Assembly: GCF_027497235.1 (NCBI RefSeq)
Contig: NZ_CP114902.1
Coordinates: 2,989,501 to 3,053,500 of the forward strand
Source: Micromonospora sp. WMMD1128
GTDB taxonomy: Bacteria > Actinomycetota > Actinomycetes > Mycobacteriales > Micromonosporaceae
Length of the DNA: 64,000 nucleotides
Reading direction: 5' to 3'
Part shown: positions 47,280-57,399 of the stretch, one piece after another
Layout of the letters: every line of letters starts with the position of its first letter
Position numbering within the stretch: the first letter of the stretch is position 1
Program-made: the position numbers and the translations under genes
Notes under the pieces: model-generated
Seen by the model: only the letters and a program-made list of their open reading frames with translations
Database searches by the model: none
Told to the model about the DNA's origin: nothing

Positions 47280-48592
47280 CCGCCGACCACGCCAACCGCC
47301 GCCAGGTGCTCTACTGGCGGCTGCTCGCCCGCCTGTTCCACCCCGACGAGCAGCCCACGCTCGAGTCCGCGAGCGTCGCCGTGGTCGACGACCTCGGCCT
47401 GCCGCCCGCGCTGCTCGACCCGGCCGTCTCGGTGGACACCGTCGTCCAGCGCTTCCCGGCGCTCGCCGACGAGCTGCGCGGCCTGCTCACCGCCGACGAC
47501 ACCCCGGGCGGCACCGGGCCGTTCCAGCCGGGCGAGACCGAGGTACGCCGGGCCGCGCTCGCCGCCAAACTGCTGCTCAACGTGTTCGCCACCGGCGCCG
47601 GCGAGGTCAGCGCCGGGCAGCTCGCCCGCTGGCAGGCCGACGCCGGCTGGTTCGAGCAGGCGTGCGGCGTCCCGCCCGGCGAGTTGCGCCGCGACGGCAC
47701 CGGCCTGGGCGCCACGCTCGCCGGCCTGGAGGGCGACCTGGTCCGCCGGATGCGCCTGCGGGAGGTCCTCGCCGACCCGGTGCTCGCCGCCCGGCTGACC
47801 CCGAGCATGTCCCTGATCGAGCAGCTCCTGCGCGACAAGTCGAACCTGTCCGGGGTGGCGCTGGCGAACGCCAAGTCGCTGATCCGCCGCTACGTCGACC
47901 AGGTCGCCGAGGTGCTGCGCACCCAGGTGGCGCAGGCCACCGTCGGCGCCGTCGACAGGTCGGTGCCGCCCAAGCGGGTCTTCCGCAACCTCGACCTGGA
48001 CCGCACCATCTGGCAGAACCTGACCAACTGGAGCCCGGAGGACGAACGCCTCTACGTCGACCGGCTCTATTACCGGCAGACCGCCCGCCGCACCACCCCG
48101 GCCCGGCTCATCGTGGTCGTCGACCAGTCCGGCTCGATGGTCGACTCCATGGTCAACTGCACCATCCTCGCGTCCATCTTCGCCGGCCTGCCCAAGGTCG
48201 ACGTGCACCTGATCGCCTACGACACCCGGGCGCTGGACCTCACCCCGTGGGTGCACGACCCGTTCGAGGTGCTGCTGCGCACCAACCTCGGCGGCGGCAA
48301 CGACGGCCCGGTCGCCATGGCCCTGGCCCGCCCCAAAATCGTCGAGCCGCGAAACACCGTGCTGGTCTGGATCTCCGACTTCTACGAGTTCGACCGCTCC
48401 CAACCGCTGTTCGACGGCATCGAGGCGGTGCACCGCTCCGGGGTGAAGTTCATCCCCGTCGGCTCCGTCAACAGCTCCGGCCACCAGAGCGTCAACCCCT
48501 GGTTCCGGCAACGCTTCAAGGACCTCGGCACGCCCGTCATCTCCGGCCACATCCGCAAGCTCGTCACCGAGCTGAAGAACTTCCTCACCTAG
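47276..48592 (+). CDS. VWA domain protein (YehP-like)
   Basis: A 438-residue cytosolic protein. The N-terminal 260 residues are helical; the C-terminal von Willebrand A domain starts at about residue 278 with the metal-ion-dependent adhesion site D-Q-S-G-S (about 282-286), then 'LPKVDVHLIAYDTRALDLTPWVHDPFEVLLRTNLGGGNDG' carrying the Thr/Asn position and 'VLVWISDFYE' with the third metal ligand. VWA proteins pair with MoxR ATPases, which is the next gene. ATG at 47276 overlaps the previous stop. Confidence 0.88.
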   Translation: MTADHANRRQVLYWRLLARLFHPDEQPTLESASVAVVDDLGLPPALLDPAVSVDTVVQRFPALADELRGLLTADDTPGGTGPFQPGETEVRRAALAAKLLLNVFATGAGEVSAGQLARWQADAGWFEQACGVPPGELRRDGTGLGATLAGLEGDLVRRMRLREVLADPVLAARLTPSMSLIEQLLRDKSNLSGVALANAKSLIRRYVDQVAEVLRTQVAQATVGAVDRSVPPKRVFRNLDLDRTIWQNLTNWSPEDERLYVDRLYYRQTARRTTPARLIVVVDQSGSMVDSMVNCTILASIFAGLPKVDVHLIAYDTRALDLTPWVHDPFEVLLRTNLGGGNDGPVAMALARPKIVEPRNTVLVWISDFYEFDRSQPLFDGIEAVHRSGVKFIPVGSVNSSGHQSVNPWFRQRFKDLGTPVISGHIRKLVTELKNFLT

Positions 48593-48605
48593 GAGAGCAC
48601 CCCTG

Positions 48606-49718
48606 ATGTCCGACATGCTCCGCGCCCCCGCCGAGGTCAAGTACGCCGACGAGCTGGCCTGGCTCGAATCGGTCGACACCGGGCCGAAGCCGTTCTCCTG
48701 GCGCCTCAGCCCCCGCATGGTCCGCCTGTTCATCCTCGGCTCCGAACGCGCCGACGGCCTCGACCGGGAGATCCCGCAGAAGTGGTTCGGCGACCGCAGC
48801 TTCGTCGAACGCAGCATCGTCACGCTCGCCTCCGACCGGGGCCTGCTGCTCATCGGTGACCCCGGCACCGGCAAGAGCTGGCTCGCCGAGCTGCTCTCCG
48901 CCGCGATCTGCCGCAACTCCACCCTGGTCGTGCAGGGCACCGCCGGCACCACCGAGGACCACATCAAATACTCCTGGAACGTCTCCATGGTCATCGCCCG
49001 CGGCCAGTCCCGCGAGTCGATGATCCCCTCGCCGATCATGAACGCGATGGAACAGGGCGTCATCGGCCGCTTCGAGGAGCTGACCCGCTCCACGAGCGAC
49101 GTGCAGGACGCGCTCATCTCGATCCTGTCCGAGAAATACGTCTCCATCCCCGAGCTGGACCATGACAACATCGTCTTCGCCCAGCCCGGCTTCTCGATCA
49201 TCGCCACCGCCAACAGCCGCGACCGGGGCGTCAACGACCTCTCCTCCGCGCTCAAGCGCCGGTTCAACTTCGTCCGCATCCCGGTCGTCACCAACAAGCG
49301 CAGCGAGGCGGAGATCGTCCGCTTCCGCACCGGGGAACTGCTGCGCCGGCACCGCATCGAGCTGGAGGTCCCCCCGACCCTGCTCGACATCCTGTTGCAG
49401 AGCTTCGCCGACCTGCGCGCCGCCGCGTCCGCCGCCACCAGCGACGACGAGAAGCTCGAGTCGGCGCTGTCCACCGCCGAGCAGATCGGCGTGCTGGAGG
49501 ACGCCGTCCTGCACAGCCAGTTCTTCGGCGACCGCACCCTGCGCGCCCAGACCCTCGCCGGCTCCCTCGTCGGCTCGCTGGCCCGCCGCAGCCCGGAAGA
49601 CCTCGCCATCCTCAACAAATACCTGCACGGCGTCGTCGAACCCCGCGCCAAGGCCGACGGCGGCGACTGGGACGGCTTCCTCGACGGCGGCCGCCAGGCG
49701 ATCGCGTCCCTGTCATGA
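48606..49718 (+). CDS. MoxR-type AAA+ ATPase (YehL-like)
   Basis: A 370-residue ATPase. Walker A is G-D-P-G-T-G-K-S (about residues 85-92), the Walker B-like acidic pair is in 'GVIGRFEELTRS' (about 152), sensor 1 is 'IIATANSRDRG' (about 199), and the arginine finger region is 'ALKRRFNFVRIPVV' (about 217). MoxR proteins remodel client complexes, often with a VWA partner. GGAG precedes the ATG; the 3' end overlaps the next gene by four bases. Confidence 0.93.
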   Translation: MSDMLRAPAEVKYADELAWLESVDTGPKPFSWRLSPRMVRLFILGSERADGLDREIPQKWFGDRSFVERSIVTLASDRGLLLIGDPGTGKSWLAELLSAAICRNSTLVVQGTAGTTEDHIKYSWNVSMVIARGQSRESMIPSPIMNAMEQGVIGRFEELTRSTSDVQDALISILSEKYVSIPELDHDNIVFAQPGFSIIATANSRDRGVNDLSSALKRRFNFVRIPVVTNKRSEAEIVRFRTGELLRRHRIELEVPPTLLDILLQSFADLRAAASAATSDDEKLESALSTAEQIGVLEDAVLHSQFFGDRTLRAQTLAGSLVGSLARRSPEDLAILNKYLHGVVEPRAKADGGDWDGFLDGGRQAIASLS

Positions 49719-52561
49719 CCGCGCCCGCCCCCACCGGCCTGTTCGGCGCGCTGCGCGACCAGCTCACCGACGCCGCCGCCGCGTTCGCCGACTCCCCCGA
49801 CGCGCTCGCCGACATCCTCGCCGGCATGGTCGACGACGTCGACCGGGCCCTGCGCGAACGGTTGGAGATCTTCCCGGTCTGCCACCACTCCCCCGCGTCC
49901 GCGCTGGCCATGGCCCGCCGGCTGCGCGCCCGCCCACCCAAGGTCATCTACCTCGAGCTCTGCGAGGACCTGCGGCCCCTCCTCGACGAGCTGCGCAACT
50001 GCCGCCTGCCGGTGGCCGTCCAGGCGTTCGCCACCGAACTCGACGGCTTCCCCGTCGAGTGGAGCCCACTGAGCGTCATCGCCCCGATCACCGAAGCCTC
50101 CGCGGAATACCAGGCCATCGCGTACGCCCTGGACACCCCCGGCGTGGAGCTGGTCCTCGTGGACCGCTCCACCGACCACGTCTACCAGTGGACCCCCCGC
50201 GCGGACGGCCCCGACGCCGCCCCGACGTCCGACGAGGACGCCGCGCTGCACGGCGAGGCGATCGGCGTGGAGATCGGCGACCTGCGCCCCCGGTTCGCCG
50301 AGCTGGAGGCGCACCTGCTGCACCACGGCAAGGTCCGGCACTGGTCGGAATGGTGGGAGCAGTACGTCGAACGACCCCTCGCCGACGCCGACCACGACAC
50401 CTACCGGCAGGTCATGGTGCTCATCGGCAGCCTGTTCCGGCGGCTGCGCCCGACCCGGGCCGCCCACGACGACCGCGACGAGGACCGCGAACGCCACATG
50501 TGGACCCGGATGCGCCAACACCTCGCCGCCACCGGCGCCGACCCGAACGACTGCCTCTACGTGTGCGGCGCCTACCACGCCGCCAGCCACGTCGAGCAGT
50601 TCGGCCTCGACGCCACCGCGCCGGACTTCCCGATCAGCCCCCGCACCGGCACCCGCTGGCGCTACGGTCTCATCCCGTCCAGCCACTCGGCCATCGAGGC
50701 GCAGTTCGGGCTCGCCCCCGGCACCGTCTCCATCGCCGCCGCCAACTGGGCCACCGCGCTCGGCCGCAGCAAGCTCACGCCCTACCGGCTGACCGGGCAA
50801 CCAAGCGGGAAGAAGGGCCGGCGGACCCGCGCGAGCACCGCGCCCGCCACGCCCGAGGCCACCGCCGACCGCCTCACCGGCTTCCTCGCCGCGCCACCCG
50901 CGCTCGACGACCTCGACGAGGCGCAGCTGCGCGGCTGGTGCGTCGACATCGTCCGGCTCGCCCGCCGCAACGGCTACCTGGCCAGCACCGCCGACGCGAT
51001 CGCCGTGTTCGAGACCTCGATCCTGCTGGCCAACCTGCGCAACCGGGCCCGACCCACACCGTACGACTTCGCCGACGCCGCGGTCACCTGCATCGAGAAG
51101 GACGTGGTGCCCGGGCGGCGCGACGTCCGCCGGCTCTGCGAGATCCTGCTCGGCGGCGACCGGATCGGCCAGGTCGGATACGACTCCCTGCCGCCGCTGG
51201 CCCGCGACGTCCTCGACCGGCTCCAGCCGCTCGGCCTCGACCTGCAGCGGCGCACCGTGCAGCGGGCACTGCTCGACCTGCGTGCGGACCCGGCGCTGGC
51301 GCCCTGCTCCGACCTGCTCTGGATGCTGCGGCACCTGCTGCCCGCCGACGCGGTCCGCCCGATCATGGGGGAGCACCGCCTCGGTCACCGCTCCACCCAG
51401 GAGAGCTGGGACCTCGCCCTCGGCCGCAACCAGCGCGCCCTGATCGAGCTGGGCTACGAGGGTGTCACCGTCGAGCAGGTGCTGGAGCAACGACTCCGCC
51501 GGGCCGTCCGCGGCCCGGACGCCACCGCCGCCCGCGCGCTCGCCGCCGTCGAGGACGCCATCCGCCTGCTCGGCAGCCCCCGCCTGGTCGACGAACTCGG
51601 CACGCGGGCGGTGGAGCTGCTCGCCGCCGAACGCACCGTCGACGACGCCCCGGAGGTGCTGCGCCGCATCCGCCGGTTGCTCGCCCATCACCGCACCACC
51701 GCGCCGGCGCTGCCCGCCTGGTGCCGGGCGTTCGTCACCACCGGCTACGCCCACTACTGCACCCTGCTGCCCACCGCGTTCGTCGACGAGGCCACCGGCG
51801 TACGGCAGGTCGGCGCGATGCTCGGCTTCCTGTTCAGCATGGAGAGCCTCGCGTTGTCGCTGGGCTGCGACCGGTCCCAGCTCGAACTGGCCGTCGCCCA
51901 GGCCCACCCCGAGGCGCCGGCCAAGCTGGCGCTGCTCTGGGCCGCCCGCCACCAGCTCGGCCTGCTGCCCCTGGCGCGCCTGCGCGAGCGCTGCGCCGAG
52001 CTGCTGGCCAACCCGCTCGTGGTGCCGGCGTTCCCGCAGTACCTGTCCGGCTTCGTGCACGCGCTCGACCCGGTGCCCGGGCTCGCGCCGTTCGTGGTCG
52101 AGACCATGTCCGCCGCGTTCGCCGGGCTGCCCGACCCGGTGCTGCTGCCCTGGCTGCCCACCCTGATCACCACGCTCCGCGAGCACGGTCCCGAGTTGGT
52201 ACCGCTGCTGGTCCGCGAGGCGGAACGCACCTTCCCCGCCACGCTGCCCGCGCTCGACGGCTGGACCCCGCCGTGGGCCGCCGACCCGGGCGCGCCCGCC
52301 GCACCGACGCCGACCGTCCAGGCGGGGCCGGCGCACGACCTGCTGACCGCCCACCCGGAGGCGGTCGACGCGATCGCCGCGCTGCTCGGCTGCGACGCAC
52401 CGTGGCGTTCCCCCACCGACGCGGCCCAGATGTCCGGCGGCGCTGGCGGGGCCCCGGTGGCGGGCGCCGCGGCGGCGCTGCTCACCGCGCATCCGGCCAC
52501 CGCGCACGCCGTGGCGGCCCTGGTGACCACGCCGGACCGCACCGCGGTCGGCACGGGGTGA
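49715..52561 (+). CDS. Large DUF5682-type protein (YehM-like)
   Basis: A 948-residue soluble protein. The first 260 residues are alpha/beta with 'FPVCHHSPASALAMARRLRARPPKVIYLELCEDLRPLLDEL' and a His/Cys-containing 'VCGAYHAASHVEQFG' region, as in the TraB/ChaN-like or Tiki-like fold of hydrolases (EREX-type motifs); this resemblance is tentative. The middle and C-terminal thirds are helical. It is always found with MoxR-VWA-SWIM genes in the clusters I know of. ATG overlaps the MoxR stop. Last gene of the operon; function unknown. Confidence 0.8.
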   Translation: MTAPAPTGLFGALRDQLTDAAAAFADSPDALADILAGMVDDVDRALRERLEIFPVCHHSPASALAMARRLRARPPKVIYLELCEDLRPLLDELRNCRLPVAVQAFATELDGFPVEWSPLSVIAPITEASAEYQAIAYALDTPGVELVLVDRSTDHVYQWTPRADGPDAAPTSDEDAALHGEAIGVEIGDLRPRFAELEAHLLHHGKVRHWSEWWEQYVERPLADADHDTYRQVMVLIGSLFRRLRPTRAAHDDRDEDRERHMWTRMRQHLAATGADPNDCLYVCGAYHAASHVEQFGLDATAPDFPISPRTGTRWRYGLIPSSHSAIEAQFGLAPGTVSIAAANWATALGRSKLTPYRLTGQPSGKKGRRTRASTAPATPEATADRLTGFLAAPPALDDLDEAQLRGWCVDIVRLARRNGYLASTADAIAVFETSILLANLRNRARPTPYDFADAAVTCIEKDVVPGRRDVRRLCEILLGGDRIGQVGYDSLPPLARDVLDRLQPLGLDLQRRTVQRALLDLRADPALAPCSDLLWMLRHLLPADAVRPIMGEHRLGHRSTQESWDLALGRNQRALIELGYEGVTVEQVLEQRLRRAVRGPDATAARALAAVEDAIRLLGSPRLVDELGTRAVELLAAERTVDDAPEVLRRIRRLLAHHRTTAPALPAWCRAFVTTGYAHYCTLLPTAFVDEATGVRQVGAMLGFLFSMESLALSLGCDRSQLELAVAQAHPEAPAKLALLWAARHQLGLLPLARLRERCAELLANPLVVPAFPQYLSGFVHALDPVPGLAPFVVETMSAAFAGLPDPVLLPWLPTLITTLREHGPELVPLLVREAERTFPATLPALDGWTPPWAADPGAPAAPTPTVQAGPAHDLLTAHPEAVDAIAALLGCDAPWRSPTDAAQMSGGAGGAPVAGAAAALLTAHPATAHAVAALVTTPDRTAVGTG

Positions 52562-52686
52562 CCGGCGTCCGCACGAGAGCTTCGAGGACCTCGACGTCGC
52601 CGACGTGGCGGGCGTCAGGTCCGAAGCCCGGCGTGGATCAGCACCAGCTCGGCGGGGTGGTTGCGGGCGGCGGGCACCATGGGGTG

Positions 52687-53067
52687 GTGATCCGCTTCCT
52701 GCTGAACCTGCTGTGGCTCGTCTTCGGTGGCGGCCTCGTCCTCGCCCTCGGCTACGGCGTGGCCGCCCTGATCTGCTTCGTCCTGGTCGTCACCATCCCG
52801 TTCGGCGTCGCCTCGCTGCGCCTCGCCTCGTACGCGCTGTGGCCGTTCGGGCGCACGATCGTGCCCAAGCCGGGCGCCGGCGTGCCCTCCGGCCTGGCGA
52901 ACGTGCTCTGGGTGCTGCTGGCCGGCTGGTGGCTGGCCCTGTCGCACATCCTCGCCGGGGTGGCGCTGTGCGTGACGATCATCGGCATCCCGTTCGGGGT
53001 GGCCAACTTCAAGCTGGTCCCGGCGGCGCTCTGGCCGCTGGGCCAGGAAGTCGTCGAAACCCCCTGA
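52687..53067 (+). CDS. YccF domain inner-membrane protein
   Basis: A 126-residue protein with two copies of the YccF domain (about residues 2-50 and 70-120): each carries a hydrophobic helix pair with 'IRFLLNLLWLVFGG', 'VVTIPFGVASLRLASYALWPFG' and the repeat 'IIGIPFGVANFKLVPAALWPLG'. It is placed in the membrane; function unknown. GTG at 52687. Confidence 0.92.
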   Translation: MIRFLLNLLWLVFGGGLVLALGYGVAALICFVLVVTIPFGVASLRLASYALWPFGRTIVPKPGAGVPSGLANVLWVLLAGWWLALSHILAGVALCVTIIGIPFGVANFKLVPAALWPLGQEVVETP

Positions 53068-53514
53068 GTTCATGATCCGGGGCGACGTCTGGTTGCCCCG
53101 CTCTCGCCTCGGCGTGGCGCACCGACGCCATGTCCCTGAGGTGGCGGCATCCCCCTTCCCTTGATCGACTCCACCTCGGCGAGGTGGTGGTATCCGGCGG
53201 CGTGATCGACTCCACCTCGGCGAAGTGGTGATATCCCGACGCGGTGATGCCACCACTTCGGCGGACTGGAGTCGATCAAGGACGCGTTCTCGCTCAATGG
53301 GAGGACCTTCCACGTCCGGAACGGACCCGCGTTGCCCGGTTTTTGGCCTTTGCGGCATCTCGAACGACCGGGTCACCTGCCACGAAATGTCCCTGGAGGG
53401 AACTCCGGCGAGCCGGAGTACCACCGCTCGGGCGTCCTAGGAGGATGGGGTGGTGGGCGGACGGAAACGCGTCGACCCGCACCCGACGATCAGGGGCGGG
53501 CTACGGTCGGTGGT
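53068..53514. other. 447-bp gene-free stretch with palindromic repeats
   Basis: The first half carries the repeat cluster (separate entry). The second half (about 53282-53514) shows nothing recognisable apart from a GGAGG-like patch at 53441-53446. No credible coding frame. Confidence 0.7.
53124..53281. repeat. Cluster of palindromic dispersed repeats (three full, one degenerate)
   Basis: Direct units at 53161-53195 and 53203-53237 share TGATCGACTCCACCTCGGCG; an inverted unit lies at 53243-53281 and a degenerate one at 53124-53152. Cores are CCACCTCGGCGAGGTGG-like palindromes (53171-53187, 53212-53228, 53254-53270). The same unit occurs at 5992-6060. Confidence 0.9.
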
Positions 53515-54285
53515 GTGGAAGATCGCAACGAGGTGATCGCGGCGCTCAAGGCCGATCCGGCGATGTCGGGCCTGCGCCGGTCGCTGGAGTTCTACCACGG
53601 TGATCCGGCGCGGGAGGCGGCGCTCGACGCGTTCTACGCTTCCCTGGTCGGCGCCGGTGACCTGGTCTTCGACGTCGGCGCGCACGTCGGCGACCGGCTG
53701 GACAGCTTCCGCCGCCTCGGCGCCCGGGTGGTCGCCGTGGAGCCGCAGCCGCTCTGCGCCCGGGCGCTGCGGGCCCTGCACGCCGGCGACGGCGCGGTGA
53801 CGGTGGTGGAGGCGGCCTGCGGGCGGGCCGCCGGACCGGTGCGGCTGCACGTGAACTCCGCCAACCCGACCGTCTCCACCGCCTCCCGGAGTTTCGTCCG
53901 CGCCGCCGATCGGGCCGCCGGCTGGGAGGGCGAGACGTGGGACGGCGAGATCGAGGTGGCCGGCACCACGCTTGACGCGCTCGTCGCCGCTCACGGCGTC
54001 CCGGCGTTCGTGAAGGTGGACGTGGAGGGCTTCGAGGACGCCGTGCTGGCCGGGTTGAGCCGTCCGGTGCCGGCGTTGTCGTTCGAGTTCACCACCATCG
54101 CCCGCGACCTGGCCGAACGCTGCCTGGATCGGCTCACCGCGCTCGGCTTCACCGGGTTCGCCGTGGCGCTCGGCGACGAGATGGCGTTCGCCCCGCCGGG
54201 CTGGCGGTCGGCCGCCGAGGTGGCGGCGTACCTGCGCGCGCTGCCGCACGAGGCCAACTCGGGCGACGTGTACGCGCGGATCTGA
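53515..54285 (+). CDS. FkbM family methyltransferase
   Basis: A 256-residue SAM-dependent enzyme. The family pattern is 'LVFDVGAHVGDRLDSFRRLGARVVAVEPQPLCARAL' (about residues 49-84) and, near the end, 'AFVKVDVEGFEDAVLAGLS' (about 164-182), which carries the invariant Asp-Glu-Gly-x-Glu. FkbM-type enzymes O-methylate sugars or polyketides. The GTG at 53515 precedes the domain; it has no strong ribosome site. It is a solitary gene between the repeat cluster and the sugar locus. Confidence 0.9.
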   Translation: MEDRNEVIAALKADPAMSGLRRSLEFYHGDPAREAALDAFYASLVGAGDLVFDVGAHVGDRLDSFRRLGARVVAVEPQPLCARALRALHAGDGAVTVVEAACGRAAGPVRLHVNSANPTVSTASRSFVRAADRAAGWEGETWDGEIEVAGTTLDALVAAHGVPAFVKVDVEGFEDAVLAGLSRPVPALSFEFTTIARDLAERCLDRLTALGFTGFAVALGDEMAFAPPGWRSAAEVAAYLRALPHEANSGDVYARI

Positions 54286-54448
54286 CCTCGGTCCACTTCG
54301 GACAGCATCTTCGGCACCACATCGACCCTGCTCACCGCCCTGATCGGCACATCCGCTGCCCGACCGCTTTTTTCAGGCGTCGAACTTAGCCGTGTTTCGT
54401 TACCTGGCCGTTATTGACGTGACCGGCGCCACTTCGGTTGACTGCCAC

Positions 54449-54472
54449 GGAACCGCTACCGCAACCGGTTCC
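54449..54472. promoter_or_regulatory. Putative LacI-type operator of the beta-glucoside locus
   Basis: GGAACCG (54449-54455) and CGGTTCC (54466-54472), with the palindrome AACCGGTT at 54463-54470. It lies 40 bases before the LacI start codon. A TTGACG/TTGACT-type pair occurs just upstream. The rest of 54286-54510 shows nothing else. Confidence 0.6.
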
Positions 54473-54510
54473 GAAACACCCCCCTCATCCCCGCGACCCG
54501 GGAGCGTCAC

Positions 54511-55512
54511 GTGCCGATCACCATCGCCGACGTCGCCACCCGCGCCGGGGTGAGCAAGACGACCGTGTCCCGGGTGCTCAACGGCAAGGGCGAGGTGCAC
54601 ATCCGCACCGCCGACCGGGTCCGCGCCGTCATCAGCGACCTCGGGTACGTGCCCAGCGCCCGCGCGGTCGGCCTGGCCCGCGGGCGTACCCGGGTGGTGG
54701 GCATGCTGGTGCCGGCGCTGACCTGGCCCTGGATGGGCGAGGTGCTCCAGGGCGCGGTGGACGCGGTCGAGGCCGCCGGCTACGGCATGCTGCTGTTCAC
54801 CTGCACCCACGGCGACGAGTCGATGCGGCGGTTCGCCTCCCAGGTCTCGGCCAAGTCCTTCGACGGCCTGCTCGTGGTCGAACCGGAGGGCACGCTCGAC
54901 TACATCACCGGGCTGCACCGGCGCGGCCTGCCGGTCATCCTCATCGACGACCGCGGCCACCAGCCCGGCTTCCCCTCGGTGCGCACCACGAACGAAGCCG
55001 GGGCCCGGGCCGCCGCCGTGCACCTGCTGGCGCTCGGACGCCGCCGGCCGCTCGTCGTCACCGGCCTGCGCCGCTTCGGCTGCACCCGGGAACGGCTCGC
55101 CGGCTTCGCCCACGCCTACGCCGAAGCCGGCGTACCCGTGGAGGCGATCCGGGTGGTGGAGGGCGACTTCACCTTCGAGTGCGGGCGCGCGGCGGTGCGG
55201 CGGCTGCTCGCCGACGACGCGCCGTTCGACGCCGTCTTCGCGCACAACGACCTCTCCGCCGCCGGCGCGCTCCAGGCGCTGCGCGACGCCGGCCGGCGCG
55301 TCCCGGAGGACGTGGCGGTGGTCGGCTTCGACGACCTGCCGCTGGCCGGGCACACCCACCCGCCGCTCAGCTCGGTGCACCAGCCCATGCGGGAGATGGG
55401 CGCCGCCGCCGCCCGGCTCCTCATCGCCCACCTCACCGGCACGCCGCTACCCGACGCCCCGACCGTCATCCCGACCCGCTTCGCCGCCCGCGCCTCCACC
55501 GGCGTCACCTGA
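54511..55512 (+). CDS. LacI family transcriptional regulator (beta-glucoside locus)
   Basis: A 333-residue repressor. The helix-turn-helix and hinge ('[44 protein letters not shown]') fill residues 3-46, and a periplasmic-binding-protein-like sensor follows to the end ('[39 protein letters not shown]'). GTG at 54511 follows GGGAG. It heads the co-directional locus of importer and glycosidases and is expected to repress it. Confidence 0.93.
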   Translation: MPITIADVATRAGVSKTTVSRVLNGKGEVHIRTADRVRAVISDLGYVPSARAVGLARGRTRVVGMLVPALTWPWMGEVLQGAVDAVEAAGYGMLLFTCTHGDESMRRFASQVSAKSFDGLLVVEPEGTLDYITGLHRRGLPVILIDDRGHQPGFPSVRTTNEAGARAAAVHLLALGRRRPLVVTGLRRFGCTRERLAGFAHAYAEAGVPVEAIRVVEGDFTFECGRAAVRRLLADDAPFDAVFAHNDLSAAGALQALRDAGRRVPEDVAVVGFDDLPLAGHTHPPLSSVHQPMREMGAAAARLLIAHLTGTPLPDAPTVIPTRFAARASTGVT

Positions 55513-55633
55513 CCCCGATACCGCCGAACCCGGCGACCACGCCGGCGGGCACCCGCCCGCCGGTGGCACCACCGCACACCCTTCATCCACCACATCCCGC
55601 CCGAGACACGCGGGACCACCGAGGGAGACCTCC

Positions 55634-57313
55634 ATGAGAAGAAGGCAACTCCTCGCCGTCGCGCTCGCCGGCGCGATGGTCACCACCACGGTCGCCGCCT
55701 GCGGCGACAGCCCCAACGCGGAGAAGAAGAACGGCCAGGCCGCGACCGTGCTGAACGTCGGCATGCCCAACGGTCCGCAGGCCGAGAACAACAACCCGTT
55801 CCTCACCACCTCGGCCGCGGCGTCGCTCGGCTACCGCTGGCAGATCTACGAGCCGCTGATGATGTGGAACCCGGTCAAGCCGGCCGAGCCGTTCAAGCCG
55901 TGGCTGGCCACCAAGGCCGAGTGGTCGGCGGACTACAAGTCGGTCAAGGTGACCGTCCGGGACGACGCCACCTGGTCCGACGGGCAGAAGGTCACCGCCG
56001 AGGACGTGGCGTTCACCTACAACCTGGTGAAGAAGTTCCCGGCGCTCAACGACCAGGGGGTGCCGTACACCGACGCGACCGCGAGCGGCAACGACGTCAC
56101 GATCACCATGTCCAGCCCGCAGTTCGTCAACCAGCAGAAGGTGCTGTGGCGGGTGCCGATCGTGCCCAAGCACCTCTGGGAGAAGATCGCCGACCCGACC
56201 ACCGACCCGGTGAAGCAGCCGGTCGGCAGTGGCCCCTACACGCTCAAGTCGTTCACGCCGGCCACCACCACGCTCACCGTGCGCGACAGCGGCTACTGGC
56301 AGGACGCGCCGAAGGTGAAGGAACTGCGCTTCACCTCGTACACCGACAACAGCGCGCAGACCACGGCGCTCGCGAACGGCGAGTCGGAGTGGAGCTTCGT
56401 CTTCATCCCCAACTACCAGACCGTGTTCGTGGCCAAGGACGAGAAGAACCACAAGGTGTGGGCGCCGGCGGTGCTTGGTATCCACGGCCTCTACCTGAAC
56501 ACCACGAAGAAGCCGTTCGACGACCCGACGCTGCGCAAGGCGATGAACATGGTCGTCGACCGGGCGGACATCTTCACCACCGCCGAGGCCGCCTACTTCC
56601 ACCCCGAGGTCAAGAGCGTCACCGGCCTGCCCAGCCCGGCCGGTGACTCGTTCATCGCGCCGGAGTACCAGGGGCAGGAGCACAAGGTCGACGTTGAGGG
56701 CGCCAAGACGCTGCTCACCGGCGCCGGCTACAAGCTCGACGGCACCACGCTCAAGGACAAGACCGGCAAGCCGGTCACGATCAAGCTGACCGACCCGGCC
56801 GGCTGGTCCGACTACCAGACCAGCCTGGAGATCGTGAAGGACAACCTGTCGAAGATCGGCATCGCGGCGACCATCGACAAGGCCAACCAGGACGCCTGGT
56901 TCCGCAACGTGGAGCAGGGCAACTTCGACGCCACGTTCCGGTGGACCGAGAGCGGCGCGACGCCGTACGACATCTACCGGACGATCATGGACGGTCGGGT
57001 GCTCAAGCCGATCGGCACCGCCTCCCCCGCCGGCAACTTCGGCCGCTTCGACAACAAGACGGCGACCGACGCGCTCGTCTCGTACGCCAACGCGACCGAC
57101 GACGCCACCCGCACCACGGCGCTCGCCACGCTGCAGAAGATCTTCGTCGAGGAGACGCCGATGATCCCGGTCGGCGCGGACAACATCGGCGGCGCGTACA
57201 GCGCGAAGAACTGGACCGGCTGGCCGGACGACTCGAACCCGTACGGCGCGCTCCAGCCCACCCAGCCCAACGCGCTGGACGTGGTGCTGCACCTCACGCC
57301 GACCGCCGGCTGA
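55634..57313 (+). CDS. ABC transporter substrate-binding lipoprotein (family 5)
   Basis: A 559-residue extracellular solute binder. The lipobox is V-A-A-C with the lipidated Cys at residue 23, preceded by a basic start (RRR) and a hydrophobic stretch. The SBP_bac_5 features '[32 protein letters not shown]'-type region (about 95-135) and '[11 protein letters not shown]' are present. Family-5 binders carry peptides, but several carry cello- or beta-gluco-oligosaccharides; the glycosidases nearby favour the latter. GAGGGAG precedes the ATG. Confidence 0.93.
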   Translation: MRRRQLLAVALAGAMVTTTVAACGDSPNAEKKNGQAATVLNVGMPNGPQAENNNPFLTTSAAASLGYRWQIYEPLMMWNPVKPAEPFKPWLATKAEWSADYKSVKVTVRDDATWSDGQKVTAEDVAFTYNLVKKFPALNDQGVPYTDATASGNDVTITMSSPQFVNQQKVLWRVPIVPKHLWEKIADPTTDPVKQPVGSGPYTLKSFTPATTTLTVRDSGYWQDAPKVKELRFTSYTDNSAQTTALANGESEWSFVFIPNYQTVFVAKDEKNHKVWAPAVLGIHGLYLNTTKKPFDDPTLRKAMNMVVDRADIFTTAEAAYFHPEVKSVTGLPSPAGDSFIAPEYQGQEHKVDVEGAKTLLTGAGYKLDGTTLKDKTGKPVTIKLTDPAGWSDYQTSLEIVKDNLSKIGIAATIDKANQDAWFRNVEQGNFDATFRWTESGATPYDIYRTIMDGRVLKPIGTASPAGNFGRFDNKTATDALVSYANATDDATRTTALATLQKIFVEETPMIPVGADNIGGAYSAKNWTGWPDDSNPYGALQPTQPNALDVVLHLTPTAG

Positions 57314-57399
57314 CCCGGCGTCGCCTCTCCGGCCGGCCCGCGCCGGCCGGGGAGGCGGCCCCCGTCCCTCACCCCGGCAACCCCAGACAGGAATTCGGC

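Noticed and set aside
49715..50700. Assigning the DUF5682-type protein as a TraB/ChaN hydrolase
   Set aside because: A His- and Glu-containing resemblance is visible but the full set of catalytic motifs cannot be confirmed by eye, so it is left as tentative.
45716..52507. A 2263-codon open frame on the minus strand
   Set aside because: It is exactly antisense to the VWA, MoxR and DUF5682 genes, has the low-complexity Arg/Gly/Pro composition of GC-rich shadow frames and no recognisable domain.
49162..53067. A 1301-codon plus-strand frame ending in the YccF gene
   Set aside because: Only its last 127 codons are real (YccF). The rest is an out-of-frame reading of the MoxR and DUF5682 genes.
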